This document shows positions 1 through 7,463 of a stretch of 48,938 nt of DNA, in pieces. A model generated the notes under the pieces. That model had not been told where the DNA came from. It saw only the letters and a list, made by a program, of their open reading frames with translations, and made no database searches. Position 1 is the stretch's first letter. The number at the start of each line of letters is the position of its first letter. The position numbers and the translations under genes were made by a program. The DNA comes from a virus, in IMG/VR virus record IMGVR_UViG_3300040801_005257, positions 1 to 48,938 of that record; one strand, written 5' to 3'.

Positions 1-113
1 CCTTCCCCGCCACCTCCTGAAGAGCGGCCTCGACATCCTCAGCCGTCAACAGGGAGCCTGCATCGGCGATAGGTACATCTACCGCACTCACCTGCCCCGC
101 GCCGGTCCCCCAG
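1..113. repeat. Terminal direct repeat, left copy
   Basis: Bases 1-113 are identical to 48826-48938. The repeat lies inside an open reading frame that continues in frame across the junction, so the simplest reading is a circular molecule, or a circularly permuted phage genome, whose assembly overlaps itself. A genuine short terminal repeat inside a coding gene is possible but less likely. Confidence 0.97.
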
Positions 114-610
114 TTGACGTGGGTATCATCCACCGCGTCATCCGCGATCTGGTCCGAGTCCACCGCGTCATCCGCCAACATATCGTTGGTGATGGCGTCA
201 TCGGGAATGCCCGGCGTCGCGCGCAGCACGACGATGTCCGTCGCCGTGACCACCAGCGCCACGCCCTCCAAGTCTCCCACGGTCTGCGCGTCGTCCAGAC
301 GCCCAGCCGTCGCGCCCAGATAGAGGCGGTTGCCCGGCGTCATCCCGGATCCGTACTGGAACCGGGTGCCAATGCCAAACAGCGTCACCGGCTGATCCTC
401 AGCCACCGACCGGGGGGTAAAACCTGCGACCTCGGCGGCCTCGCCGCGCGCCGTCGCATCACACATATAGACCTTGCCGTCGCTGCTCTTGATGTAACAC
501 GGCGCGGCAACGTCCAAATCCTCTCCCGCCATCAGCCCCGTCAGTTGGGGCGCGTTGCGGGCCGTCGTCAAATCCATACTCGCACTGGAACTTCGCGTTA
601 TGAGCGTCAT
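1..610 (-). CDS. Capsid decoration/fibre protein, N-terminal part (continues at the other end)
   Basis: This is the first half of a 403-residue protein that crosses the circular junction; the rest is at 48224-48825. It starts at ATG 610 behind a good ribosome site (AAGGAG). The first ~135 residues resemble the small beta-rich capsid 'cement' proteins (DUF2190 type): a short beta-barrel rich in G, V and A with a GVALVVTATDIVVLR end. From about residue 137 come short repeats of the type DDAVDSDQIADDAVD, typical of thin trimeric phage fibres. It lies between the scaffold and the major capsid gene, which fits a head-decorating protein. The fusion of a cement domain to a fibre is inferred from sequence pattern only. 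Confidence 0.75.
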   Translation of the reverse strand, partial: MTLITRSSSASMDLTTARNAPQLTGLMAGEDLDVAAPCYIKSSDGKVYMCDATARGEAAEVAGFTPRSVAEDQPVTLFGIGTRFQYGSGMTPGNRLYLGATAGRLDDAQTVGDLEGVALVVTATDIVVLRATPGIPDDAITNDMLADDAVDSDQIADDAVDDTHVNWGTGAGQVSAVDVPIADAGSLLTAEDVEAALQEVAGK

Positions 611-637
611 GCCCTTACTCCTTACTAGTTACTGTCA

Positions 638-1240
638 CTAAATGACGCCATAGGAACCCGACCGGCGCTTCCGCTGGACCAGGTCCTCTTGCGTCGTCGA
701 GGTGGGTGGTTTGGGATTCGGCCCGGGCGGAGAGCCCTGCCCATCGTCCGCAGCCACAAACTTTGCCAGCGACTTTGCATCCTCCCGCATCGCGGCCTCG
801 TCCTCACCCTGGATGCGGTCCGCCATCTCTGGCGGCAGCCCGACGTCCTGGGCGATTTGGAACTGTAGTCGCTGATGCTGTTCCACTGCAAGCTGCGACT
901 TCAGATCCTTGAGCTCTTGCTCGCGCTTCTCCGCCAGCTCCTTGTACTGCTCCTGTTCCTTGAGCCGCTGCGCCTCAGCTTCTTCTCTGGCCTTTTTCTC
1001 GGCGTCCTCGGCATCAGCTTCCCACTGCTTGCGCGCACGCGTCAAGCGGTCGCGCAAGATGCGGTCAAGCTCGGCCTGCTGCTCTGCACTGAACGTCACA
1101 CCGCTGTTCGACGGATCTCCCGTCCCGGTAGCGTCGCCCGTCTTGACGTTCGTGTCATCGCCAGCATCGGCACTCGAACCTCCGCCGCCGTCAGGCGCCA
1201 TCCACACCCGTGGTCCTCCCAACATCGAAAACACTGACAT
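638..1240 (-). CDS. Capsid scaffolding protein
   Basis: A 200-residue, strongly charged protein. A Gly/Asp-rich head (residues 1-45) is followed by a long coiled coil of about 80 residues rich in E, K, Q and R, then a short conserved-looking tail. This is the build of DUF4355-type phage scaffolding proteins, which fill the procapsid and leave or are cut before DNA enters. The position between the minor head gene and the decoration/capsid genes supports the role. Start ATG 1240 follows GGGAGG. No protease fold is visible in it. Confidence 0.8.
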   Translation of the reverse strand: MSVFSMLGGPRVWMAPDGGGGSSADAGDDTNVKTGDATGTGDPSNSGVTFSAEQQAELDRILRDRLTRARKQWEADAEDAEKKAREEAEAQRLKEQEQYKELAEKREQELKDLKSQLAVEQHQRLQFQIAQDVGLPPEMADRIQGEDEAAMREDAKSLAKFVAADDGQGSPPGPNPKPPTSTTQEDLVQRKRRSGSYGVI

Positions 1241-1299
1241 CGCTCTACCTCCCTATCCGTATTTATAACCGCCCCGTCGGGCGTAAATAAACCCACATC

Positions 1300-2232
1300 T
1301 CACGCGGTCCTCCGCGCGATCTCAGCCTGCGCTCGCGACACCATCGTTGGGGTCGTCAAACTGCTGCCCCGCTCAAACTCCGCGTGATACGGCGCCGACG
1401 ATGTCCGGCAGTTCCAATGAAACGCCGGATACATCATCGCGTCGGAAAAACGCGGCGTCCCTGTCAAATCGTAGGGCTTGTCCAAATCGCGTATCTGCCC
1501 GTGAACCCGCAGGCAGCAATCGGTTGTATTCCCTGCGATCTCCGCGATGGCCTGCTTCTGCAAGCCGGGCACGTCCTCGGCGTACGCGTCGTAAATCAGA
1601 TCCCGCGACGCGTTCTCCGCCGTGATCACCGTCCGGCGCGCCGCCAACTCCGCCGACGTCGCCCCCCGGCTGAAGACCGAGGCGTCCTGCGCCAATAATC
1701 GCTTGACCAAATCCTCGAACTTCTCACCTTGCAGCAGACCCAGGCGCAAGCCGGACTTCAGCGTCTGCGCAAGGGCGACCTGATCCTGGGCCAGCGAGGC
1801 CAACGCCTCCTCCAGCCCGATCTCTACCGCATCAAAATTGATCAAGGCCATGTTGAAGACGATGGCAAGGTTCAGACCCTGCGCGACCACGTCCAACTGC
1901 TCCCGGCCTAGGTCCTGCGCATGATCCACCACGCGCCCCTGCTGGTCCTCAATCGTGCTGCCCGCCGCATCTCGTAGCACGCCCAACCGCTGGTCGATCT
2001 GCTCGTACAGCGTGTAGTCTCTAGCCAGCGCCCGGCTCAGCGCCCGGTCGTCGTCGCCCACGCGCCACGTCGCCGCCACGGCGTCCCGGCGCTCCTGGAT
2101 GATCCCCAACAGCTCACGCCGCGCCTCCACGTAGAGATCGGCCAGGTCAGCAATCGTGGCGGACTCCAACCGGTCCAAGAATGACCGGTTCTCCACGTTT
2201 AGCCGCAGCAGGACGTCCCGAGGGTTAGCCAT
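1300..2232 (-). CDS. Minor head protein, Mu gpF / SPP1 gp7 family
   Basis: A 310-residue protein that follows the portal with a one-base stop/start overlap, as this family usually does. The C-terminal third carries the family signature: Cys residues near 'TTDCCLRVHG' and the closing HWNCRTS motif, thought to bind metal. The N-terminal two thirds are mainly alpha-helical. Members are packaged in the procapsid in a few copies and associate with the portal; in SPP1, gp7 helps DNA delivery. The family call rests on the Cys/His motif plus position. Confidence 0.85.
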   Translation of the reverse strand: MANPRDVLLRLNVENRSFLDRLESATIADLADLYVEARRELLGIIQERRDAVAATWRVGDDDRALSRALARDYTLYEQIDQRLGVLRDAAGSTIEDQQGRVVDHAQDLGREQLDVVAQGLNLAIVFNMALINFDAVEIGLEEALASLAQDQVALAQTLKSGLRLGLLQGEKFEDLVKRLLAQDASVFSRGATSAELAARRTVITAENASRDLIYDAYAEDVPGLQKQAIAEIAGNTTDCCLRVHGQIRDLDKPYDLTGTPRFSDAMMYPAFHWNCRTSSAPYHAEFERGSSLTTPTMVSRAQAEIARRTA

Positions 2233-3587
2233 CAGCCGCCCATTCCTAACGCCCGTTGTTGCTCAAGGGCCAGTTCCTGAATCTCCAGCGCTTTCCGCTG
2301 GGTCTCCAGGCTCAACATCGCCGCCTCGTCCGGCGGGAATACGTCGCGCTCTGCGATGGTGTGAGAGAAATCCCGTTCCGGCCACACCTTGCGCACAGCG
2401 CCCATCCGGAGCGCCATCTCCTGCGCCATCACCAGTGAACTGTCATATTGCTTCCGGGCCTCGATAACCCGGTCGACGATGTCGCCCAGCATCATCGTGA
2501 CGGCGCGCCCGGAGACATCGCGGTTATTGTCGCCCACCCGGCCAGCCTTCAGCTCCGGGCAGTCCTTCTCGATCTCCGTCAGCCGCTCCTGGATGTCCGC
2601 CGTCACCGCCGCAATGTTGATGTCCTCCACCAGAGCCTCGACCTTCCCCTGGGGGTTGGGGTGATGCCAGAGCTTGTCGTTGCGCTCCATCCCCGAGCCT
2701 GCCTTAGTGCCGAAGGAGACCCACTGTGGATGGATCGCCTTCCGGATCTGGGCGCCCAGATGGCTCGCCAGATCGTTCACGTCGTCGATCTTGGGAATAA
2801 CGTGGTGAAAGCAGCACAACCCCCACTCGCTGCCGCCCACCTTATGCCGTGTTACAACGACCGGCACAAAACCAAAGGGATTGGCCCAGGAATACTGCCC
2901 GCCCGGCAGCCCCTCCCTGTAATCCCATTCGCGACCATCGCGATACGTGGCGAACGACTCAGGCGTGATCTCCTGGCGGTACGTGTAGGTCTCCACCTCG
3001 CCCTCGATCCGTTCCTGGGCTTCGTACTCAAAGACCGCGTACTCCACGTTGCCGAAGCGGTCGAAGTCGGCCTCCACCAAATCGGCGGGATGGTGCACCT
3101 GAATCTGAACCGGCCTGGACCTCGTGTCGGGCGTCACCACCCGGAGCACGCCGTCGCCCAGCGCAGCCGCGTACCTAATCCACAGACTGCCCATCCGGCC
3201 CCAATGCGACCACCGCCGGATGTCGCTGATCAAGTCCGCCACCTCGGGCTCCGCGACCACCGGGTAAGGCTCCCCCGCCTCCGTCACGTCATCCTGCCCA
3301 AAGATGAGCACCTCGCCGGGCACCTTCGCCACGTAGAAATCCACCAGCCGCGACACCGGGTTGTAGATCGGCTTGATATCGCTGTAGAGCGACCGCGCTT
3401 CCTTGTAGTAGGTGGCCAGGACATTAGCCGCCGTATCGTAAACGTCGTTGAGGTAGAACCCCCACAACACACCGTAACGCGTCATCCGCGTCGCGTACGT
3501 ATCCGCCGCATCGCCCCGCCACGCCGTTAACGCTGCGCTCCATCCGCTCGTCATCGCTGACCAAAACCTCGTGAATACATTGGACAT
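2232..3587 (-). CDS. Portal protein (SPP1 gp6-like)
   Basis: A 451-residue protein between terminase and the gp7-like gene. Portals form the dodecameric ring at the DNA-entry vertex that docks terminase and later the neck. Typical features are the alpha/beta body with 'KPIYNPVSRLVDFYV', the stretch leading to 'FGFVPVVVTRHK' and the segment 'DVNDLASHLGAQIRKA', then a long helical C-terminus ending in a Gln/Leu-rich helix. Length and order match siphovirus portals. ATG 3587 is used; its ribosome site is weak, so it may be translationally coupled to the gene that ends at 3592. Confidence 0.88.
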   Translation of the reverse strand: MSNVFTRFWSAMTSGWSAALTAWRGDAADTYATRMTRYGVLWGFYLNDVYDTAANVLATYYKEARSLYSDIKPIYNPVSRLVDFYVAKVPGEVLIFGQDDVTEAGEPYPVVAEPEVADLISDIRRWSHWGRMGSLWIRYAAALGDGVLRVVTPDTRSRPVQIQVHHPADLVEADFDRFGNVEYAVFEYEAQERIEGEVETYTYRQEITPESFATYRDGREWDYREGLPGGQYSWANPFGFVPVVVTRHKVGGSEWGLCCFHHVIPKIDDVNDLASHLGAQIRKAIHPQWVSFGTKAGSGMERNDKLWHHPNPQGKVEALVEDINIAAVTADIQERLTEIEKDCPELKAGRVGDNNRDVSGRAVTMMLGDIVDRVIEARKQYDSSLVMAQEMALRMGAVRKVWPERDFSHTIAERDVFPPDEAAMLSLETQRKALEIQELALEQQRALGMGG

Positions 3588-3591
3588 TGCA

Positions 3592-3879
3592 TTACAAATC
3601 TGGGTTATCGCGCAGAACCTGGACGATGCCGTGAGAAACCGCTTCGATCAAGCGCTCGTCCTGCTCGGCAAAGCCCGCCTGCACGAGGATACTGTGAAGC
3701 ATCTCATGCCATAACACCACGCGCTGAACCTGCGGCGCCGCATCCTCATCGATCAAAATCAGGCATTCATCGTGCTTGATATGCCCGTTCAGATCATCGT
3801 CGCCATAGCTCAGATCCCGCACAAGATGCACGTCGAAATCGTAGGCCCCCACGCGCACCGTCGCCACAGCCTCGCTCAC
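3592..3879 (-). CDS. Small zinc-metalloprotease-like protein (HEMLH)
   Basis: A 95-residue protein with an HExxH motif, H58-E59-M-L-H62, preceded by a hydrophobic strand (VQRVVLW) and followed by an acidic helix (ERLIEAVSHGIVQVL). Small HExxH proteins of this kind are common in phage packaging/head operons, but their substrate is unknown to me. Its start overlaps the terminase stop by four bases (ATGA), so translation is coupled. A head maturation protease is possible, but the fold is not one of the known prohead proteases and no cleavage target can be seen here. Confidence 0.7.
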   Translation of the reverse strand: MSEAVATVRVGAYDFDVHLVRDLSYGDDDLNGHIKHDECLILIDEDAAPQVQRVVLWHEMLHSILVQAGFAEQDERLIEAVSHGIVQVLRDNPDL

Positions 3880-4697
3880 ACCTCACCTCCATACTCGCCG
3901 AAATTCTCGCCGGGATCCTCGCTGGTGATCTCATCCACACCGAGCCCGCCCAGCATTTGTACAGCGCCGCTGATGCAGTCCACACGGTCGTCGTGCGACC
4001 CATTGGGAAACGCCAGACACTCGCTGATAAACCCCTCGACATCCCAGCCATTCCCCACGACCAGATGAATCAAACCGTCCTGAATGCGGGATGACCACAC
4101 CTGCGCCCGGACGATCTTGCTGCCCACCTGCTGCGGGTTGACGCCGACAATAGGCAGCGACTGCAACGCCTCGTCCCGTTGCAGCTCCTGGCAATAGCCG
4201 CCCTGCTGCCCGCTAATCTCGACGCCTTGCACGACCTCTGGGCCATCCGCCTGCATCCGGCTCACAATATCCGGTCTGGCGTCAGCCCACGGCCCTGGGA
4301 TGTGCGCCACGTGCCAGATATAAATACGACCGGTTGAGGACCGCCCCACACGCCCCCCGGCGATGAAGTCGGCCCACGTCTTGCCCGAGACGCTCAAATC
4401 CCAATACCGCACCCACTCCAGGTCCTGCGGGACCTGGTCCACGCGGATTTGCAGAATCTCGTGCGCTTTGATCAACGCGCCTTCGAGCTGCTGGGGCGTC
4501 TGCTGAAAGAGCGCGTGAAAATCATAGTCGCCCACGACCGCACGTACCCGGTCAAGATCCGCTTCCGTGTGACGCTCCGGCCACAGCGCCTCGCCGGGCT
4601 CCCGGCCCAACGGGTCCGGCCCCACCCAGACGCCGTCCTTCATCTGCTTGATCTGGGCCTCGGTCAAATCCTGCCTACGCAGCATCCCGCACCTCAA
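3876..4697 (-). CDS. terL: Large terminase, C-terminal nuclease half
   Basis: Encodes the nuclease half of large terminase. It begins with the linker that normally joins ATPase and nuclease domains ('DPLGREPGEALWPERH', 'DFHALFQQTP') and continues with the RNase H-like nuclease ('VRYWDLSVSG', acidic residues in 'HDDRVDCISGA'). The ATPase half ends at 4675 in another frame, so the two overlap by 23 bases. The start here would be TTG 4697 or ATG 4685. The two pieces make one normal-length terminase (about 545 residues) if one base is skipped in the CTTTTTG run at the overlap. That could be a programmed +1 shift, a real gene split or a sequencing error. Confidence 0.88.
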   Translation of the reverse strand: MRCGMLRRQDLTEAQIKQMKDGVWVGPDPLGREPGEALWPERHTEADLDRVRAVVGDYDFHALFQQTPQQLEGALIKAHEILQIRVDQVPQDLEWVRYWDLSVSGKTWADFIAGGRVGRSSTGRIYIWHVAHIPGPWADARPDIVSRMQADGPEVVQGVEISGQQGGYCQELQRDEALQSLPIVGVNPQQVGSKIVRAQVWSSRIQDGLIHLVVGNGWDVEGFISECLAFPNGSHDDRVDCISGAVQMLGGLGVDEITSEDPGENFGEYGGEV

Positions 4698-5511
4698 AAA
4701 GCGGCGCCTGGGCCTCGTCGCCCAACCACAGCTTGGGGTCCAGGGCCAGCGCCGGCATGCTCAACACCGACCACCAGTCCGCCTTGGGATCGTTTGCCAT
4801 CGCTTGGAGCAGCCGGCCCGACAGATCGTCGGCGTGCCACCGGGTCTGGATAACAATGATCGCCGAACCCTTCTGGAGACGCATATAGGCCGCGGACGTG
4901 TACCAATTCCAAACCGCATCCCGCCGCGCCTTGGACTCCGCCTCGGCCCGGTCCTTAAAGGGATCGTCGATAATCACAAGGTGCCCAGGCTTGCCCGAAA
5001 TGCCTCCGCCCACGCCGGCGGCCCGCAAGCCGCCGTAATGCCCGGCCAGATTCCAGCTCTCAACGCTCCGGCTGTCCTTGGCGACGGTCACCAACCGCTC
5101 GTCGCCGGGCGGGTAGGCCAGATCCCCAAAGACCTTCCGGTACGGCTCGTCCAGCATCAGATCCCGCGCCTGCCGGCTGAAGTCCATTGCCAATGACGCG
5201 TTATAGCTGGTCACAATCACCCGCAGCTGGGGATTGCGCCCCATGAACCACGCCGGGAAGAGCACCGAGGTCGTTGTACTCTTCCAATACTGCGGCGGCA
5301 TATTCACCATCAACCGCCCCACGCCCTCCCGCCCCCCGGTTGCTACGAACCGCTCCACCTTCTGCAAGCGGACGTTGAGCGCCTGCAAGTGACGCGCGTG
5401 AGCCGGATAGACCGGTAACGCGTAAGAGCAGAACGACGCGAACTCGCGCCGGGCTAACTCCCGCCGCGCCAGCTCCCGCCGTGCGTGCTCCGCCGCCACA
5501 CGAACGCTCAC
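4675..5511 (-). CDS. terL: Large terminase, N-terminal ATPase half
   Basis: A 278-residue ATPase half of the DNA-packaging motor. The Walker A-like motif lies in 'MPPQYWKSTTTSVLFPAW', the Walker B in 'GHLVIIDDPFKD', and the coupling motif region in 'GSAIIVIQTRWHADDLSGRL'. The N-terminus has a short tandem repeat (RREL ARREL ARREFA) from repeated DNA at 5440-5495. It starts four bases inside the small-terminase-like gene (ATGA overlap). It stops abruptly at 4675, where the nuclease half takes over in the next frame; normal family members are a single chain. Confidence 0.88.
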   Translation of the reverse strand: MSVRVAAEHARRELARRELARREFASFCSYALPVYPAHARHLQALNVRLQKVERFVATGGREGVGRLMVNMPPQYWKSTTTSVLFPAWFMGRNPQLRVIVTSYNASLAMDFSRQARDLMLDEPYRKVFGDLAYPPGDERLVTVAKDSRSVESWNLAGHYGGLRAAGVGGGISGKPGHLVIIDDPFKDRAEAESKARRDAVWNWYTSAAYMRLQKGSAIIVIQTRWHADDLSGRLLQAMANDPKADWWSVLSMPALALDPKLWLGDEAQAPLFEVRDAA

Positions 5512-6230
5512 GCCTCATCCTCCTGCGCCACCGGCGACTGCGCCAACTCGCGCAGCGTCTCGGTGTCCGCGTCCTCGATCTCCTCCGGCGTCGTCGGCAA
5601 CCCCAGATCCAGCGCCTGCTTGGGCGTGTAATCGCCCAACATCTCCAGGGCCAAGCGCCGGTCACGGTGATTCCGGTAGGACGGCGTCGCCGCGCTCTCC
5701 CCCAACGCCTGAATAATCGCGGCGCGGTACTTACCAAGCGCCGAGGCCGTAAGTTTCGCGATCCGCCCCTCCATCGCCGGGTTCTTCGCCTTCCATTCGC
5801 GTATCTGCCGGTCCGAGGTCAGCCCCAACACCTCCCTCGCCAGCGCCGCCTGCGTCTCGGGATGGCGGGGCTGCGGCTGCGAAGCCCAGAGCATGTAAAC
5901 CGCCTGGCGCCAGGACCATCCCTCCGCCACCAGCGCGAAGTAATCGTCCATCCACGCCTCGGCCTGGTTCGTCTGCTCGAACAACCGCCGCGTCACCTCA
6001 CTCTTGAGCAGCGCCTCGTCCAACGGATTGCGCACCGCCTCCTCCATCCCCGGCAGGGGCGGGGAGACCTGGTCAAGCGGCAGGGCTTGAGGCGCCGGCA
6101 CAGGAGAGGTTGATGGTGTGTGTGTATCCAAAGGCGCCTCGGTTCCTGGTCCCACGTCTGCGTCCGAGTCTGAAGGTGTCGAAGATGGTGCCGACGCCCC
6201 AAGCCCTACCGCTTGCTTATCCTGAGTCAC
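5508..6230 (-). CDS. Probable small terminase / DNA-recognition subunit
   Basis: 240 residues, immediately upstream of large terminase, where the DNA-recognising small subunit normally sits. The first ~70 residues are Pro/Ser/Asp-rich and probably disordered. The middle (about 75-190) is helical, with a helix-turn-helix-like stretch around 'VAEGWSWRQAVYMLWASQ' and 'VLGLTSDRQIREWKAKNP'. The end is acidic. GTG 6230 is preferred because GGGAGG lies just before it and it overlaps the upstream stop (GTGA). The call is from position and shape; family membership is not certain. Confidence 0.6.
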   Translation of the reverse strand: MTQDKQAVGLGASAPSSTPSDSDADVGPGTEAPLDTHTPSTSPVPAPQALPLDQVSPPLPGMEEAVRNPLDEALLKSEVTRRLFEQTNQAEAWMDDYFALVAEGWSWRQAVYMLWASQPQPRHPETQAALAREVLGLTSDRQIREWKAKNPAMEGRIAKLTASALGKYRAAIIQALGESAATPSYRNHRDRRLALEMLGDYTPKQALDLGLPTTPEEIEDADTETLRELAQSPVAQEDEA

Positions 6231-6505
6231 GAATCCTCCCAATGCCCATCCGGATCGATCCCCTCATCACACAAGATTTCCCGATAGTGATTGTTCTCGC
6301 TCTCCAACTCCGTGATCCGCGCCTCAGCCGCGCGCCATCTTCGGTTTGCGCTGGCGAGATCCTCTTCCAACTCCTCGATGCGCTGGGCCTGCGCGTCGAT
6401 AATCTTGCACAGGTTATCGACGCGCCCCTTGCGCGCAGACGTCGCCCAAGACGCTCCGGCGACAACGACGCTGATTAGTGCGATGATGGTCTGCCAATCA
6501 AGCAT
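6227..6505 (-). CDS. Membrane-anchored coiled-coil protein
   Basis: 92 residues: one transmembrane segment near the start (IIALISVVVAGASWA), then a coiled coil of about 50 residues rich in E, A, R and L. A short membrane anchor with a coiled coil is the layout of inner-membrane spanin subunits and of some phage membrane accessory proteins. It lies next to a holin-like gene, which fits a lysis role, though the endolysin is far away at 33 kb. Start ATG 6505 follows AGGTGA. No function can be assigned firmly. Confidence 0.6.
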   Translation of the reverse strand: MLDWQTIIALISVVVAGASWATSARKGRVDNLCKIIDAQAQRIEELEEDLASANRRWRAAEARITELESENNHYREILCDEGIDPDGHWEDS

Positions 6506-6513
6506 CAAATCAC

Positions 6514-6906
6514 CTAGAACGGTAAATCAGACTTCGTCTGCTTGTGCACGTATTGCGACCCCGCCCAGGTCACAAAGCCATAGCCGATAGCCTGCCAATA
6601 GGGTTCAACAACACCCCAGACCTCGGCGGGCACAAATTGCAGCGCCAGTTGGGCCAACAGCGGCAGGATCAGCGAGGACAAAAAGACAAACCACCACTTG
6701 GTATCTGCCCCCAGCTTTTGAAAAAACGTGAAGCGCTCGAACAGAAACGCGATCACCGCACCCGTCGCCACACCGCGCGCCATCTGGCCCAGCAACTCGG
6801 GCAGCGGCGCCACGGCCTGAGAATCGCCATCCGCCGCCAAAACGGGCATAACGATCAAAAGAGCCGCTGCTACCATAACTAACGACACCAACCAAAACCT
6901 GCGCAT
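6514..6906 (-). CDS. Holin-like membrane protein, first gene of the late operon
   Basis: 130 residues with a signal-peptide-like N-terminus (cleavage expected after 'VLAADG') and two further hydrophobic segments, 'GVATGAVIAFLF' and 'WFVFLSSLILPLLAQLAL', ending in a short charged tail. Size and membrane pattern suit a holin, which opens the membrane for endolysin at the end of infection. A perfect ribosome site (AAGGAGG) precedes ATG 6906. It is the first gene after the strong terminator at 6941-6986, so it defines the head of the long late transcript. The holin role is inferred. Confidence 0.55.
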   Translation of the reverse strand: MRRFWLVSLVMVAAALLIVMPVLAADGDSQAVAPLPELLGQMARGVATGAVIAFLFERFTFFQKLGADTKWWFVFLSSLILPLLAQLALQFVPAEVWGVVEPYWQAIGYGFVTWAGSQYVHKQTKSDLPF

Positions 6907-6940
6907 CCTGACCTCCTTACTCTTTAATGGTCACAAACAA

Positions 6941-6986
6941 CAAAAAAAGCGCGCCAGCACAGGCCGAAACCTGTACTGGCGCGCTT
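6941..6986 (-). terminator. Strong intrinsic terminator upstream of the late operon
   Basis: A 17-bp stem with one mismatch (6947-6963 with 6970-6986), a 6-nt loop and, reading the minus strand, seven T residues directly after the stem. It would stop transcripts coming from the promoter at 7286-7314 before they reach the late genes. Confidence 0.85.
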
Positions 6987-7020
6987 CTTACGCTAACGCC
7001 ATTTAACGCTGCTACGTGCT

Positions 7021-7050
7021 AACTTGATATAATACTCATTATATCAAGTT
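7021..7050. repeat. Perfect AT-rich inverted repeat
   Basis: Two 13-bp arms (AACTTGATATAAT and its complement) around a 4-nt centre. TATAAT occurs in each arm. It could be an operator or a promoter element for the late operon rather than a terminator, since the stem has very few GC pairs. Confidence 0.7.
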
Positions 7051-7071
7051 TCCAATGAAACATAAGAGGGA

Positions 7072-7281
7072 TTATGTTGCGTTGGACAAATCGCCGCCGT
7101 GGGAAATTTTATACGTTAAACCACGGGAACCGGCAAAATCGAAGACCAACGAGCCCTTATCAATAGCTTCGAGCCTTTGCTGCTGAGTAGCGAGGAACGC
7201 AATCATGCGCGCAACCCGTTCAGATTGCACGCTGATGCTATCCTGCCCCTTCCCCACCACAACACGCAGCTCGGTCATCAT
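7072..7281 (-). CDS. Small protein, probably leaderless mRNA
   Basis: 69 residues, no recognised family. It is hydrophilic, with a helical centre (VARMIAFLATQQQRLEAIDK). A good promoter ends only four bases before ATG 7281, so transcription would start at or within the first codons and the mRNA would have no leader. A second ATG follows directly at 7278. The gene is the only thing between that promoter and the terminator at 6941-6986. This spot often holds a late regulator or antiterminator in temperate phages, but nothing in the sequence proves that. Confidence 0.5.
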   Translation of the reverse strand: MMTELRVVVGKGQDSISVQSERVARMIAFLATQQQRLEAIDKGSLVFDFAGSRGLTYKISHGGDLSNAT

Positions 7282-7285
7282 TTAT

Positions 7286-7314
7286 ATTATAAAGGTCAGA
7301 TCATGAAGGCGCAA
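7286..7314 (-). promoter_or_regulatory. Sigma-70-type promoter for the 69-residue gene
   Basis: On the minus strand, TTGCGC (7309-7314), a 17-bp spacer and TATAAT (7286-7291). The -10 box lies next to the start codon at 7281. Confidence 0.75.
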
Positions 7315-7387
7315 GAAAATGGAGCGCAGATAGACCGCCATAAGTCATATGTGAAAAACACGAGATTTATACCCAGGATCAAACTAC

Positions 7388-7426
7388 AAAAAAAGAGAGG
7401 CCCCTCCCGGATGGGAGAAGCCTCTC
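7388..7426 (-). terminator. Terminator of the integrase transcript
   Basis: Stem 7395-7408 with 7413-7426 (two mismatched pairs) and a GGAT loop. On the minus strand seven T residues follow. It sits just downstream of the gene ending at 7464. Confidence 0.8.
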
Positions 7427-7463
7427 AAAAAACAATTGCCGCGTCAGCGAAAATCCTAGAGAC

